A stretch of DNA of 51,098 nt, from assembly GCA_045536025.1 (NCBI GenBank), contig JAZSMT010000017.1:1-51098 (forward strand), given 5' to 3'. Shown one piece after another: positions 7,158 through 14,716 of this stretch. Under the pieces are notes generated by a model. The model worked only from the letters and a program-made list of their open reading frames with translations. It was not told the origin of the DNA and did no database searches. Position 1 is the first letter of the stretch. Each line of letters opens with the position of its first letter. Source of the DNA: HGM11412 sp045536025. GTDB taxonomy: Bacteria; Bacillota; Clostridia; Christensenellales; Borkfalkiaceae. Position numbers and translations under genes: made by a program.

Positions 7158-8348
7158 TTGCATACTAAAAGTATGCAGGCGATAAAAAGCAAATTGGTAT
7201 TTTGTTTGATTTTTATAGCGACTGTGTTTATGGCAGTCGCTATTTTTTGCTGTAAAGAGGCGTTTGCTTACGCGCCCACCTTTACCGTTATAGCAGGGAA
7301 TAATCGCTACGATTTCAGCGGAGAAGAGCTTGGATTTTACGAGGGTAGATATTATATTAAATGCTTAGAAGGCGTGGTTGACGGCATATATTACGACACC
7401 CTCGTTTCACCCGTAGACGCTACCGTCAATTTTCATCCCAACCGCGCTCAACCTTTTACCTTTACGGCTGAAAAATCGGGTAGCGGAATTGACCGTAAAA
7501 AACTTATTGACGATATAAATACCGCCCTATACGGCGGTAAAATGGAGGTTTTAGCCACTTTTAAAGAGATAAAACCGCAAGTAACGGTAGCCTATCTTAA
7601 AAAGTTTACTAACTACCGCGCAAGCTTTTCAACGAGTTACGGAACGTCTAGTGATAATCGAAAGCATAACGTAAAGCTTGCTGTAGATAAAATAAGCGGT
7701 AGCGTTTTAAAAAAGGGGGATACGTTTTCATTTAACGAAGTGGTTGGCGAGCGTACTGAAGAAAACGGTTTTCAAAACGCCGTAGTTATAGAGAACGGGC
7801 AGTTTACGGAGGGTGTTGGCGGTGGAGTGTGTCAGGTTTCGTCAACCTTATATAACTCGGCGCTACTATCAGGTGTAAAGGTAATTGAAAGGCACGCGCA
7901 CAGCCTTGTTTCTAATTACGTTGAGCCTTCTTTCGACGCTATGGTATCGGGAACTGCTTTTGACTTAAAATTTATAAACGACACGGGCGGAGATTTATAT
8001 ATAAAAGGCGTTGCCGACGGCAATAATATCACCTTTACTATATTCGGCGAGAAACCTACGCTTAAGTATGAAAGGCTATCGGTTACTAAAATGGAAATTC
8101 CGCCCGAAGAGGACGAGATTATTTCAGACGGCGAAATGTTTATCGGTGAAACGCTACTCGTTCGAAAATCTAAAAGCGGGCTTAAAAGCGAGGGGTATTT
8201 GATTATATATAGAGATGGCGAGCGAATAAAAACGGTAAAACTTCATACTGACGTATATAAGTCAGTGCGCGGTCAAGTGCGGGTGGGCAAAAAACCACTT
8301 GAAGAGATATCCCCTGAATTGATTGACAACGGTGCGCTGATAAGTTAA
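7158..8348 (+). CDS. VanW family exported protein
   Basis: 396 residues from a TTG start (an ATG 15 bases in, at 7173, is equally possible; neither has a clear ribosome binding site, so it may be coupled to the regulator upstream). An N-terminal membrane anchor or signal (about 11-33) is followed by a domain of unknown type (about 40-140). The VanW domain (about 145-285) shows KKGDTFSFNEVVGERTEENGF and VGGGVCQVSSTLYNSAL, the family's most conserved block. A C-terminal beta region (about 300-385) looks like a G5-type domain. VanW proteins sit at the cell surface of Gram-positives; their function is not known. Confidence 0.9.
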   Translation: MHTKSMQAIKSKLVFCLIFIATVFMAVAIFCCKEAFAYAPTFTVIAGNNRYDFSGEELGFYEGRYYIKCLEGVVDGIYYDTLVSPVDATVNFHPNRAQPFTFTAEKSGSGIDRKKLIDDINTALYGGKMEVLATFKEIKPQVTVAYLKKFTNYRASFSTSYGTSSDNRKHNVKLAVDKISGSVLKKGDTFSFNEVVGERTEENGFQNAVVIENGQFTEGVGGGVCQVSSTLYNSALLSGVKVIERHAHSLVSNYVEPSFDAMVSGTAFDLKFINDTGGDLYIKGVADGNNITFTIFGEKPTLKYERLSVTKMEIPPEEDEIISDGEMFIGETLLVRKSKSGLKSEGYLIIYRDGERIKTVKLHTDVYKSVRGQVRVGKKPLEEISPELIDNGALIS

Positions 8349-8369
8349 AATTAATTCGAGGTAAAATTT

Positions 8370-9002
8370 ATGCAAAAAGATTTTTATTCGGATATCGCTT
8401 ATAATAGAGAAAAACGCCGTAGCGCAGTAATACTTAATTCATTGCTGGTGGTAGTTGCGCTTGGCACGGCGTCAATATTTGTAATTGATAAAGACTGGGT
8501 GTTTATGGGTTTATTCATAGTAATTGCGTTACTTCCCATCGCGCTTATACCCATTTCTTTCAAGAACTATCCTATTCACGGCAAGCCTGTCGTAACCGTT
8601 ACTGATAAAGAAATAACGGTAATGGGGCAAACGGTTAAGATAAAAGATATAACCAAAATTAAAGTTTTAATCGAACTTCCACCTTGCACAGACGATAGAG
8701 AAAGTATTAAGCAATTAGAAGAAATGAAGTCCGTTCACCCAGGCTACGAGGTGTACGGCAATCTCGATATGTTCTATATCGGGGCAGACGGTAAGAAAAA
8801 AATTGCTTACAGTCACGTATCAAACGTTATCGAGGCACTTGAACTTATGCTTTACGTGGGCGTTAAAAATTATTCGGTTACGTACAGCTGTAAGAAAAAC
8901 ACCACGCTTTCAGTATTTGACTTTAAAAGCGTAGTTAACGACAAAAAGCAGACTCAAAACACAAAAACAACTAAAAAGCAAAAAACCAAAGAGCTCATTT
9001 AA
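8370..9002 (+). CDS. Two-helix membrane protein with PH-like beta domain
   Basis: 210 residues, family not recognised. Two membrane helices (about 20-38 and 45-65) with a short loop are followed by a beta-rich cytoplasmic part (about 70-175: KPVVTVTDKEITVMGQTVKIKDITKI) that resembles bacterial PH-like or YcxB-type domains. The last 20 residues are Lys/Thr/Gln-rich and disordered (QTQNTKTTKKQKTKELI). It has a weak GAGG binding site and probably shares a transcript with the regulator and VanW genes. The function is unknown. Confidence 0.7.
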   Translation: MQKDFYSDIAYNREKRRSAVILNSLLVVVALGTASIFVIDKDWVFMGLFIVIALLPIALIPISFKNYPIHGKPVVTVTDKEITVMGQTVKIKDITKIKVLIELPPCTDDRESIKQLEEMKSVHPGYEVYGNLDMFYIGADGKKKIAYSHVSNVIEALELMLYVGVKNYSVTYSCKKNTTLSVFDFKSVVNDKKQTQNTKTTKKQKTKELI

Positions 9003-9012
9003 CGGCAAAATT

Positions 9013-9052
9013 CGGCATTTTTTAAAAATATTAAAAATTTTGAAAAATGCCG
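9013..9052 (+). terminator. Terminator-like hairpin before tRNA-Leu
   Basis: CGGCATTTTT (from 9013) pairs with AAAAATGCCG (to 9052), enclosing a further AT-rich stem. It separates the 8370-9002 gene from the tRNA promoter. The T run after it is weak. Confidence 0.55.
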
Positions 9053-9061
9053 TTAAATCAT

Positions 9062-9090
9062 TTGCTCTTTTGAAAAGTTTGTGTTAAAAT
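9062..9090 (+). promoter_or_regulatory. Promoter of tRNA-Leu
   Basis: TTGCTC (9062-9067), 17 bp, TAAAAT (9085-9090), ten bases before the tRNA. Confidence 0.65.
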
Positions 9091-9100
9091 ACATAGGCGC

Positions 9101-9187
9101 GCGGATGTGGCGGAACTGGCAGACGCATAAGACTAAGGATCTTATGAAGGCTACTTCGTGCAGGTTCAAGTCCTGTCATCCGCACCA
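9101..9187 (+). tRNA. tRNA-Leu (anticodon AAG), integration target
   Basis: An 87-base class II tRNA: acceptor GCGGATG against CATCCGC, anticodon stem TAAGA/TCTTA with loop CTAAGGA (anticodon AAG), a long variable arm, T-arm with GGTTCAAGTCC, discriminator A and encoded CCA. The last 16 bases plus one A (9172-9188) recur at 22704-22720, so an element has entered the 3' end and restored it. Confidence 0.95.
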
Positions 9188-9188
9188 A
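9172..9188 (+). repeat. attL-like direct repeat in tRNA-Leu
   Basis: The 17-bp CCTGTCATCCGCACCAA covers the 3' side of the T-arm, the acceptor strand and CCA. Identity with 22704-22720 stops at one base on each side (T vs G before, G vs A after). Confidence 0.9.
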
Positions 9189-9193
9189 GTCTT

Positions 9194-9245
9194 AATAGGT
9201 TGAACCTCTTTACTGTAAGAAAGACGTTCGGCCTATTTTGTTTTA
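9194..9245 (+). terminator. Element-borne terminator now serving tRNA-Leu
   Basis: AATAGG-TT-GAAC pairs with GTTC-GG-CCTATT (9194-9237; two G-T wobbles) and the loop itself contains TCTTTA/TAAGAAAGA pairing. TTTTGTTTT follows. It starts six bases after the left repeat and replaces the native terminator, now at 22719-22752. Confidence 0.7.
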
Positions 9246-9277
9246 TGGAAGAGTTTGAAAAGCTATAAAATTCCCAC

Positions 9278-9311
9278 GAAAAAAGCGAAGAAAAAATTCT
9301 TCGCTTTTTTC
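9278..9311. terminator. Bidirectional terminator
   Basis: GAAAAAAGCGAAG and CTTCGCTTTTTTC form a 13-bp perfect stem with A and T runs at the two sides, directly after the stop of the leftward operon. Confidence 0.85.
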
Positions 9312-9314
9312 ATC

Positions 9315-10076
9315 TTAATATTCAAATCTATTTTTTTCTTCAAAATTTATATTTAAGACATTGTCAAAATTTTGGTTGATTTCATTTACAAATTCTTTAT
9401 AAAATTTGTCATATAAGGCATTTAAGTCAACGCTTGTTTTGTCCGATAAAATCAATGCCTTATTTTGAATTAATAGATTGGAAGATTTTCTAATATCCTC
9501 CATTATTAAAGTAATATTGACAAGCCTATTCAAACTAATTAAATTCTTCTTTAAAACTACAGATGTCTCTTTTGAGAAGATATATTTTGTTTTAAATAAC
9601 ATTGAACATAGTTTGTTTTTTGCTTTATTAATATAATACCAAGATTCAATATAATAAAAAGAGGCTAAATTGCTAGTGTTATTAGAGGCTTGTGCAATTA
9701 AGTCTATTAACATCTGATTGTATGAATCAGCCATCATTACATAATAGCATATATCGTTATCAAACGACTCAATGAGCTCTGGTATACTATAAGTCTCATA
9801 TCTTTTTTGTCTTTTTTTAGCAAAGGTATATATGTTTTTAACTAATATTACAAGAAAGGGAATAAGGCAAATAGTTAGTAGTATCCAAAATATCCAAGTT
9901 TTACTAGCTTCGTTTGAAGGTAGAAGAAATTTATCTATTAAAATGGCGATAACAGCAATAAGTAAATCGAAAATTATAGCATGGTGAACCTCTTGATTTT
10001 TGATTATCGACTTGCGTATTTTTTCGATATCTTTTTTTAAACTTAATTCTTGCCATTCATTTACTTTATTTTTCAA
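9315..10076 (-). CDS. Two-helix membrane protein of unknown family (possible effector)
   Basis: 253 residues, not recognised. The start is TTG at 10076, supported by GGAG eight bases upstream; no ATG is near. An N-terminal amphipathic helix (about 5-28) is followed by two membrane helices (about 31-50 and 63-84) close together, a basic stretch (KKRQKR) and a long helical cytoplasmic part (about 95-245). This plan, a two-helix hairpin plus helical domain, resembles SLATT-type predicted pore-forming effectors of bacterial conflict systems, but I cannot show homology. It is the second gene of a two-gene operon, with 12 bases between the genes, at the left end of the integrative element. Base composition is very AT-rich. 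Confidence 0.7.
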   Translation of the reverse strand: MKNKVNEWQELSLKKDIEKIRKSIIKNQEVHHAIIFDLLIAVIAILIDKFLLPSNEASKTWIFWILLTICLIPFLVILVKNIYTFAKKRQKRYETYSIPELIESFDNDICYYVMMADSYNQMLIDLIAQASNNTSNLASFYYIESWYYINKAKNKLCSMLFKTKYIFSKETSVVLKKNLISLNRLVNITLIMEDIRKSSNLLIQNKALILSDKTSVDLNALYDKFYKEFVNEINQNFDNVLNINFEEKNRFEY

Positions 10077-10088
10077 AACCTAATCTCC

Positions 10089-10574
10089 TTATTTTGCATC
10101 TAAAGACTCTATATCAGTTAATAATGTTGTCGCAATTGTTCGAATTATATCAGTTTTCCCGTGCATACAAACAAATTTAATGCCTTTTTTTACTTCAGGA
10201 ATTAGCCAATCCGAATAATTTTGACGTTTTTCATTGGATTTTTGAATTACTAATTCTATTATATTTTTATAGTATTTTTTGCTACATCTATATACATACG
10301 GAGTGTCATATTCATCTTTAATTAATGAATTAGAAACATTTCTTAAAGTCATTTTTATTTGCCTTTTAGAAGGTCCTTTCATTTGTTGATATATGTAATG
10401 TATACCTTTTTTTAAGTTGCTCCCTGAAATTGTTCCAAAATTTTGCCCAATATATTCAACGAGTTTTATGAGTTCCCTATTGTATTGCTGGTAATCTCCG
10501 CCTGGAACATTTAAATAAATATTTCCAAATGTAAGAGGAATTAATCTCATTTCTAGTGTATTCAAATCGTCCAT
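10089..10574 (-). CDS. Hypothetical soluble protein, first gene of a two-gene operon
   Basis: 161 residues, not recognised. No membrane segment or signal peptide. It is mixed helical with a basic middle (QQMKGPSKRQIKMTLRNV, about 66-83) and a C-terminal segment with WLIPEVKKGIKFVCMHGKTDIIRTIATTLLTDIE. The ATG has AAGGAG at good distance and a strong promoter upstream. Its TAA is six bases before the GGAG of the membrane-protein gene, so the two are made together. The pair forms its own transcription unit at the edge of the element, opposite to the recombinase. A role as sensor or regulator of the membrane protein is a guess from the arrangement only. Confidence 0.7.
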   Translation of the reverse strand: MDDLNTLEMRLIPLTFGNIYLNVPGGDYQQYNRELIKLVEYIGQNFGTISGSNLKKGIHYIYQQMKGPSKRQIKMTLRNVSNSLIKDEYDTPYVYRCSKKYYKNIIELVIQKSNEKRQNYSDWLIPEVKKGIKFVCMHGKTDIIRTIATTLLTDIESLDAK

Positions 10575-10611
10575 CGCAAGTTCTCCTTAGTAAAAGTTAT
10601 ATAGCAAGTAT

Positions 10612-10640
10612 ATTATATCATAAAAAAATTGTTTTTTCAA
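10612..10640 (-). promoter_or_regulatory. Promoter of the leftward two-gene operon
   Basis: On the minus strand: TTGAAA (10640-10635), 17 bp with a run of seven T, TATAAT (10617-10612), 37 bases before the ATG at 10574. Confidence 0.8.
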
Positions 10641-10670
10641 GCACAAATAATCGTTTCTAGCGAAATAAAA

Positions 10671-10704
10671 AACGGCAGGTGTGCTTGATTGCACACTTGC
10701 CGTT
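10671..10704 (-). terminator. Leftward terminator of the 60-residue ORF
   Basis: AACGGCAGGTGTGC pairs with GCACACTTGCCGTT (one G-T wobble), loop of six. Read leftward it is followed by six T. The stretch 10705-10811 holds no gene that I can support. Confidence 0.8.
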
Positions 10705-10811
10705 GTCGTTTATAATCGGGATACTAACGATAAACCCGTCCGCCGTTCTTTCTAGCTTCTACATTTCCTTTTCATTTTCTTATTTCTTAATCGGCGGTAA
10801 CCTCTATGTTA

Positions 10812-10994
10812 TCATTGAGATTTCTTTGTTTTGTTCAGTTGTTTTTGTTTGTTTTCCGTCCATTCATCGTAGTCTTTTTTGCCTTGCTCGGACAATAGAT
10901 ATTTCCGTATTGCCGGCAATAATACTCTTGCAAGCGACGTTACTTGATGTTCGGAAAGGTTGAAATCGCTTTGAAGTCGTTTCTTTCTTGCCAT
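10812..10994 (-). CDS. Small conjugative-transposon-type ORF
   Basis: 60 residues. The segment LSEHQVTSLARVLLPAIRKYLLSEQGKKDYDEW resembles a small protein family, common in Firmicutes conjugative transposons, that usually reads LSE.Qv..LAR.LLP.I..f..SEEG...F..W; that is from memory. Its function is unknown. The ATG (10994-10992) overlaps the stop of a five-codon frame (11011-10994, MIYIF) in the pattern TAATG, and the good GGAGA site lies before that leader, so translation is probably coupled. It could be the end of a lost upstream gene. It suggests the element descends from, or recombined with, a conjugative transposon. Confidence 0.65.
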   Translation of the reverse strand: MARKKRLQSDFNLSEHQVTSLARVLLPAIRKYLLSEQGKKDYDEWTENKQKQLNKTKKSQ

Positions 10995-11065
10995 TAAAAT
11001 ATGTAAATCATAATTCTCCTATAAATATTGTTTCCTAAATGGATATTTTATTCATAAAGTCAATA

Positions 11066-11095
11066 GTCAGGTGTACAAGAACGTGTACACCTGAC
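11066..11095. repeat. Perfect 12-bp hairpin
   Basis: GTCAGGTGTACA (11066-11077) and TGTACACCTGAC (11084-11095) with a six-base loop; GTCTTTTTG follows on the plus strand. No plus-strand gene lies before it in the element, so it may be a leftover terminator or a protein-binding site. Confidence 0.6.
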
Positions 11096-11133
11096 GTCTT
11101 TTTGAAAGATTTTTATCTTTTTTTGTCGTAAAA

Positions 11134-11167
11134 AGAAAAAACGGCAGGAACGCAAATTCCTACCGTT
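11134..11167 (-). terminator. Terminator of the ABC transporter operon
   Basis: AACGGTAGGAA/TTCCTGCCGTT (one wobble, read leftward) with loop TTTGCG and six T after it, seven bases after the last gene of the operon. Confidence 0.85.
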
Positions 11168-11173
11168 ATAAAA

Positions 11174-11362
11174 TTATTTCTTCAACTTAACGTAGTTTAT
11201 TATATTTATAACTCCCATTACAACAAAAGCGATAGAGACTATTAGTGTAATAATCCATTTTCCAAGTGGCTCTCCCGAAACGGAGACAAAGATGAATGCT
11301 ATAATTGCAGCTATTCCAACTAATATTTGAAATATAGCGGTGAATAAATACCATTTTTTCAT
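11174..11362 (-). CDS. Small two-helix membrane protein
   Basis: 62 residues from the ATG at 11362, which has GGAG six bases upstream; a TTG 12 bases earlier lies on the GGAG and is not used. Nearly the whole protein is two membrane helices (about 6-28 and 36-57) with a short charged tail (YVKLKK). The family is not recognised. It is the third gene of the NatAB-like operon, with 17 bases between, so it may be an accessory subunit of the transporter. Confidence 0.65.
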   Translation of the reverse strand: MKKWYLFTAIFQILVGIAAIIAFIFVSVSGEPLGKWIITLIVSIAFVVMGVINIINYVKLKK

Positions 11363-11379
11363 ATTTTTCTCCAATGCAC

Positions 11380-12624
11380 TTACTGCTTCTTAAACACAGT
11401 TTTCATAATATTTGAGAACTTCGGGGGCATACCATAGAGAAGAACGCCTACACGATAAATCTTTGCTGAAAGAATACCAATACCGACGGTAGAGCCGATG
11501 AGAATAGCAATTGAAATAGCAATTTCATACCACGCCACCGTACTCATACAAATTCTCGTAAACATTGCCATAGGCGAGGTGAACGGAACGTAGGAACATA
11601 CGAGCATGGCGGTGTTATCTACAGAGCCACTGCTCATTGAGAAAATAACCACCATAAATGCGATAATAAAGAGGAACGTGATTGGCATAACCGACGTGTT
11701 GATATCTTCAAGCTTGGATGCTGTCGAACCTATCGCACCAAACATAAAAGCGTAGATAAGGAAACCAAGCACGAAGAATACGATTAGATAGATAAAGAGT
11801 TCAATCGGAATATCGAAGATGGAAGCAATCAAAGGATTAGAAAGTGCTTCCTTGTTCACGTTGTAAAGGAGTATCGCCGTACCAAATACGAGAACAAGTT
11901 GCGTAAATCCTGCGATACAAGAAGCAAGCACCTTTCCGAACATCATACTTGTGGGCTTTGCGCTCGTTACGAGAACTTCCATCGCACGAGAACTCTTTTC
12001 GGTGGCAACGTTGGTTGCGACCATCTGTCCGTAAAGAAGAATGACCATATACAAGGCAAAAATCATTATGTAGGTATAAAAGAAGTTTTGCGCCTGATTT
12101 TTGCCAAGAGCTTCGGTGCCACCTTCAATTTGAACGGACATAATCTCTCCCGCTTGCTCGGGAGTAAGTCCGTTTTGTACCATAGCGTTAATGCGATACA
12201 CCTCTTGCAATACGGTGTTAGCGATTTCGGTATTCATATCGTACATCGAAAGATTATTAACGTAATACGTATAAGAGGAAACACTGGTCATTACAAAAGC
12301 ACATTCTGCATTGCCGGAGATAATCTCGGATTTTACATCTTCAACGCTACCTTGTGCAACTTTTACGTTATATTCAACAAAAGCATTTCCAAAATATTCT
12401 TTTACGGTCGCCGAGAGGTTGTCATCTTCAGCGTAAACAAGCATTGTGGGAAAATCGGTTGGATTTATATCGCCCTCATTATCCGATTCAAATGCCGCTA
12501 TGATATTGGGGATGAACATAACAATGGCGATTGCAACAACGAGAAATATCGTAATTCCAACAAACACCTTGTTTTTAAGATAACCTTTAAGTTCAAATTT
12601 AAGTATTTTTCCAAACTGTTTCAT
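11380..12624 (-). CDS. ABC-2 family permease (NatB-like)
   Basis: 414 residues. One N-terminal helix (about 20-42), a large extracytoplasmic domain (about 45-180) and five or six C-terminal helices (about 185-400) follow the ABC-2/NatB plan. The conserved stretch EKSSRAMEVLVTSAKPTSMMFGKVLA lies after the second helix, as in NatB and related exporters. It works with the ATPase encoded just upstream; together they would export sodium, drugs or peptides, and the substrate cannot be told. AAGGAGATGG precedes the ATG. The 292-residue frame on the opposite strand (11899-12777) is only its shadow. Confidence 0.85.
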   Translation of the reverse strand: MKQFGKILKFELKGYLKNKVFVGITIFLVVAIAIVMFIPNIIAAFESDNEGDINPTDFPTMLVYAEDDNLSATVKEYFGNAFVEYNVKVAQGSVEDVKSEIISGNAECAFVMTSVSSYTYYVNNLSMYDMNTEIANTVLQEVYRINAMVQNGLTPEQAGEIMSVQIEGGTEALGKNQAQNFFYTYIMIFALYMVILLYGQMVATNVATEKSSRAMEVLVTSAKPTSMMFGKVLASCIAGFTQLVLVFGTAILLYNVNKEALSNPLIASIFDIPIELFIYLIVFFVLGFLIYAFMFGAIGSTASKLEDINTSVMPITFLFIIAFMVVIFSMSSGSVDNTAMLVCSYVPFTSPMAMFTRICMSTVAWYEIAISIAILIGSTVGIGILSAKIYRVGVLLYGMPPKFSNIMKTVFKKQ

Positions 12625-12636
12625 TGTTCCATCTCC

Positions 12637-13527
12637 TTATACCTGCGCGCCTGCGTACTCTACGAAAATATCATTGAGCGAAGGCTCAAACACCTTTACC
12701 TCGTCAATATCGTAGGTTTCTACAAGTCGTTTCATCATAGTCAGCTTTTCATCGGGACTTGCAAGTTGAATGAGTAAGGTTCCGTCCTCACGCTCAGCAC
12801 AAATTTCAGCCAAGTCAGATTTTATCTGCTCAGGGTTAGTAGTGCTTACAACGATCTTATCGCGCGGATAGGTCCTTTTGATTTCGTGGAGATCTCCGCT
12901 AATAGCAACCTTGCCCGCGTTGATAATTGCGATGCTGTCGCAAAATTCCTCTATGTAACTCATCTGATGGCTTGAAAACAGAACAATCTTTCCTTTTGAT
13001 ATCTGTTCCTTTACCACGTCCTTGAGAAGCATTGCGTTCACGGGATCAAGCCCTGAGAAAGGCTCGTCGAGGATGACGATGTCGGGATCGTGTGCAAGTG
13101 CAGTAATAAGCTGAATTTTCTGCTGATTTCCTTTTGATAAAGTATCAAGTCGCTTGTTACGATATTCGCTCATACCGAGCCTTGAAAGCCAATAGTCAAC
13201 GGCTTTTACGGCATCCTTTGCGCTCATACCTTTCAGTTCCGCAAAGTACACGAGCTGATCTATGATGAGTTTCTTCGGATAGAGTCCTCTTTCTTCGGGG
13301 AGATAGCCAATTCCGATTTTGTCGTAATCAATGGGCTTTCCGTCAATCAGTACTTCGCCGCTGTTTGCGGGAAACACGTTCATCAAGATACGAATAGAGG
13401 TTGTTTTACCTGCGCCGTTTCTACCAAGTAGACCGAACGCTTTTCCTCCCTCTGCCGTAAAAGATACGCCTTTAAGAACTTCTTTTTCGCCAAAGGATTT
13501 GTCAATGTTTCTGAGTTCAAGTATCAT
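12637..13527 (-). CDS. ABC transporter ATPase (NatA-like)
   Basis: 296 residues. Walker A GRNGAGKTT (35-43), Q-loop region around YLPEERGLYP (75-84), a signature of the type LSKGNQQK (130-137) and Walker B with DEPFSGLD (154-161). The LSKGNQQK signature, the PEERGLYP stretch and the C-terminal about 75 residues (ending PSLNDIFVEYAG) are typical of NatA-type exporter ATPases. First gene of a three-gene leftward operon; GGAGG is unusually far (about 13 bases) from the ATG. It lies inside the integrative element as cargo, perhaps for self-protection or resistance. Confidence 0.9.
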   Translation of the reverse strand: MILELRNIDKSFGEKEVLKGVSFTAEGGKAFGLLGRNGAGKTTSIRILMNVFPANSGEVLIDGKPIDYDKIGIGYLPEERGLYPKKLIIDQLVYFAELKGMSAKDAVKAVDYWLSRLGMSEYRNKRLDTLSKGNQQKIQLITALAHDPDIVILDEPFSGLDPVNAMLLKDVVKEQISKGKIVLFSSHQMSYIEEFCDSIAIINAGKVAISGDLHEIKRTYPRDKIVVSTTNPEQIKSDLAEICAEREDGTLLIQLASPDEKLTMMKRLVETYDIDEVKVFEPSLNDIFVEYAGAQV

Positions 13528-13613
13528 TCTATTTCTTAAATCCTCCTAAAATATCTCTATAATTAAAAAGTGCGCGACCGAAGCCACGCACGAAAAACGC
13601 AAACTCCGATTGT

Positions 13614-13776
13614 TGTCACACAAACTTAATCAGATGAGAAAAGAGTTTCTTCATTCTAACTGCAGGAATTTGCATTTTTACCAAATTCAAAAGTTAGAAT
13701 GAGAAAAAAAGGTATAATTATCCTTTAAATAAAAAAAAGAAACAACTTTACCGCTGATTATTAAGTTTGTGTGACA
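13614..13776. repeat. 163-bp nested inverted-repeat element
   Basis: The outer 17-bp arms TGTCACACAAACTTAAT (13614-13630) and its exact complement (13760-13776) are continued by CAG/CTG. An inner 11-bp pair, TCATTCTAACT (13651-13661) and AGTTAGAATGA (13692-13702), sits inside. GGTATAATTATCC, itself palindromic, is at 13711-13723. It may be a MITE or a regulatory region with paired operators before the ABC operon. No clear target duplication flanks it. Confidence 0.7.
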
Positions 13777-13863
13777 TTTATAGTATAGCACTCTTCAATA
13801 AAAAAATCAATCTAAAATGATGGCTTTTCAAAAAGTTTGAACACATAAATCTAACAAAAGATA

Positions 13864-13890
13864 AAAACGACGATATAGAATCGTCGTTTT
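13864..13890. terminator. Hairpin, possible terminator
   Basis: AAAACGACGA (13864-13873) and TCGTCGTTTT (13881-13890) form a 10-bp stem with A and T ends, suited to either strand. The bases from here to 14048 are AT-rich and show no gene. Confidence 0.65.
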
Positions 13891-14048
13891 GGCGGGTATT
13901 TGAGGAAACGAGCTTAAGCAAAAGTATAAAAGAAACCATAATAGCTAAAAAAGCAAAATTAGTTTTTATTTGTGTCCAAGTATAATAAATCCCCTTTTAA
14001 TTTTTTTATACATAATTGATGAAAGTTTCAAATCAACAGTAAAAATCA

Positions 14049-14077
14049 TAGAAAATAAAGTAAATTTATGCTATAAT
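14049..14077 (+). promoter_or_regulatory. Promoter of the membrane-protein/NACHT operon
   Basis: TAGAAA (14049-14054), 17 bp, TATAAT (14072-14077) with a TG one base upstream (extended -10). It lies 41 bases before the ATG at 14119. Confidence 0.7.
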
Positions 14078-14118
14078 ATATAAAAATTAAAAAATTAATG
14101 CACGAAGGAGGGTTTTTT

Positions 14119-14697
14119 ATGAAAGCAGTTATTAAAAAATTAATATTACTTATTGTTGTTTTATTAATTTGCGTTACTTTGTATTATTTAATAAAAAGTT
14201 TATATATTAATATAAAAGTATACAAAGGTACAATAGATAACACCTATAATCCTGTGATAGAAATAGTCATACCTTTGATAATAACAATCCTAGGAACTTT
14301 TTTAGGGTTTATATTAGCGATAATAGGTGAACTACAAATTGAAAAAATAAAAACGAATAAAGAAATTAGAGAAATAGTTAGTGCACTTATAGAAGAAATA
14401 ACTATCAATAAATCTATAATTTATGAGAGAGATGAACTATATCATGAATTTTATCGATTGTATTCTTTTGAAGGTGTATGTAATTCAGGAAAATTGTACT
14501 TAATAAACAACCAGCCTTGGTTTTCGCAACTGGTGTGTTTGTATAATAAATATCGTGAAGTAAATTATTATTTTTCTATAGCAATTAAGCAATTGCAATT
14601 AGGGAATGATGATAAAAAAATCATAGAGAATCAAATAAATACTATTAATGAATTAAAAGAAGAGGCCGAAAAGCTTTTAAAAATAATTAACACTTAA
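14119..14697 (+). CDS. Two-helix membrane protein paired with the NACHT protein
   Basis: 192 residues from the ATG at 14119, chosen because GAAGGAGGG lies eight bases upstream; a frame-mate ATG at 14098 precedes that site. Two membrane helices (about 6-27 and 50-73) are separated by a short loop, and a helical, charged cytoplasmic domain (about 75-192) ends in a coiled-coil-like stretch (NQINTINELKEEAEKLLKI). No family recognised. It is 19 bases upstream of the NACHT gene and shares its promoter and extreme AT-richness, so the two form one unit. As the NACHT protein has no obvious effector domain, this protein is the natural candidate for the effector (membrane permeabilisation) or a membrane anchor. 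That role is inference. Confidence 0.75.
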   Translation: MKAVIKKLILLIVVLLICVTLYYLIKSLYINIKVYKGTIDNTYNPVIEIVIPLIITILGTFLGFILAIIGELQIEKIKTNKEIREIVSALIEEITINKSIIYERDELYHEFYRLYSFEGVCNSGKLYLINNQPWFSQLVCLYNKYREVNYYFSIAIKQLQLGNDDKKIIENQINTINELKEEAEKLLKIINT

Positions 14698-14716
14698 AAA
14701 ACTGGAGAATCTACTA

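Noticed and set aside
11899..12777. 292-residue plus-strand frame opposite the ABC permease
   Set aside because: No family resemblance, no ribosome binding site, and it spans two well-supported leftward genes and their junction; it is a shadow frame.
13614..13776. Insertion sequence
   Set aside because: No transposase frame between the arms; at 163 bp it could at most be a non-autonomous element.
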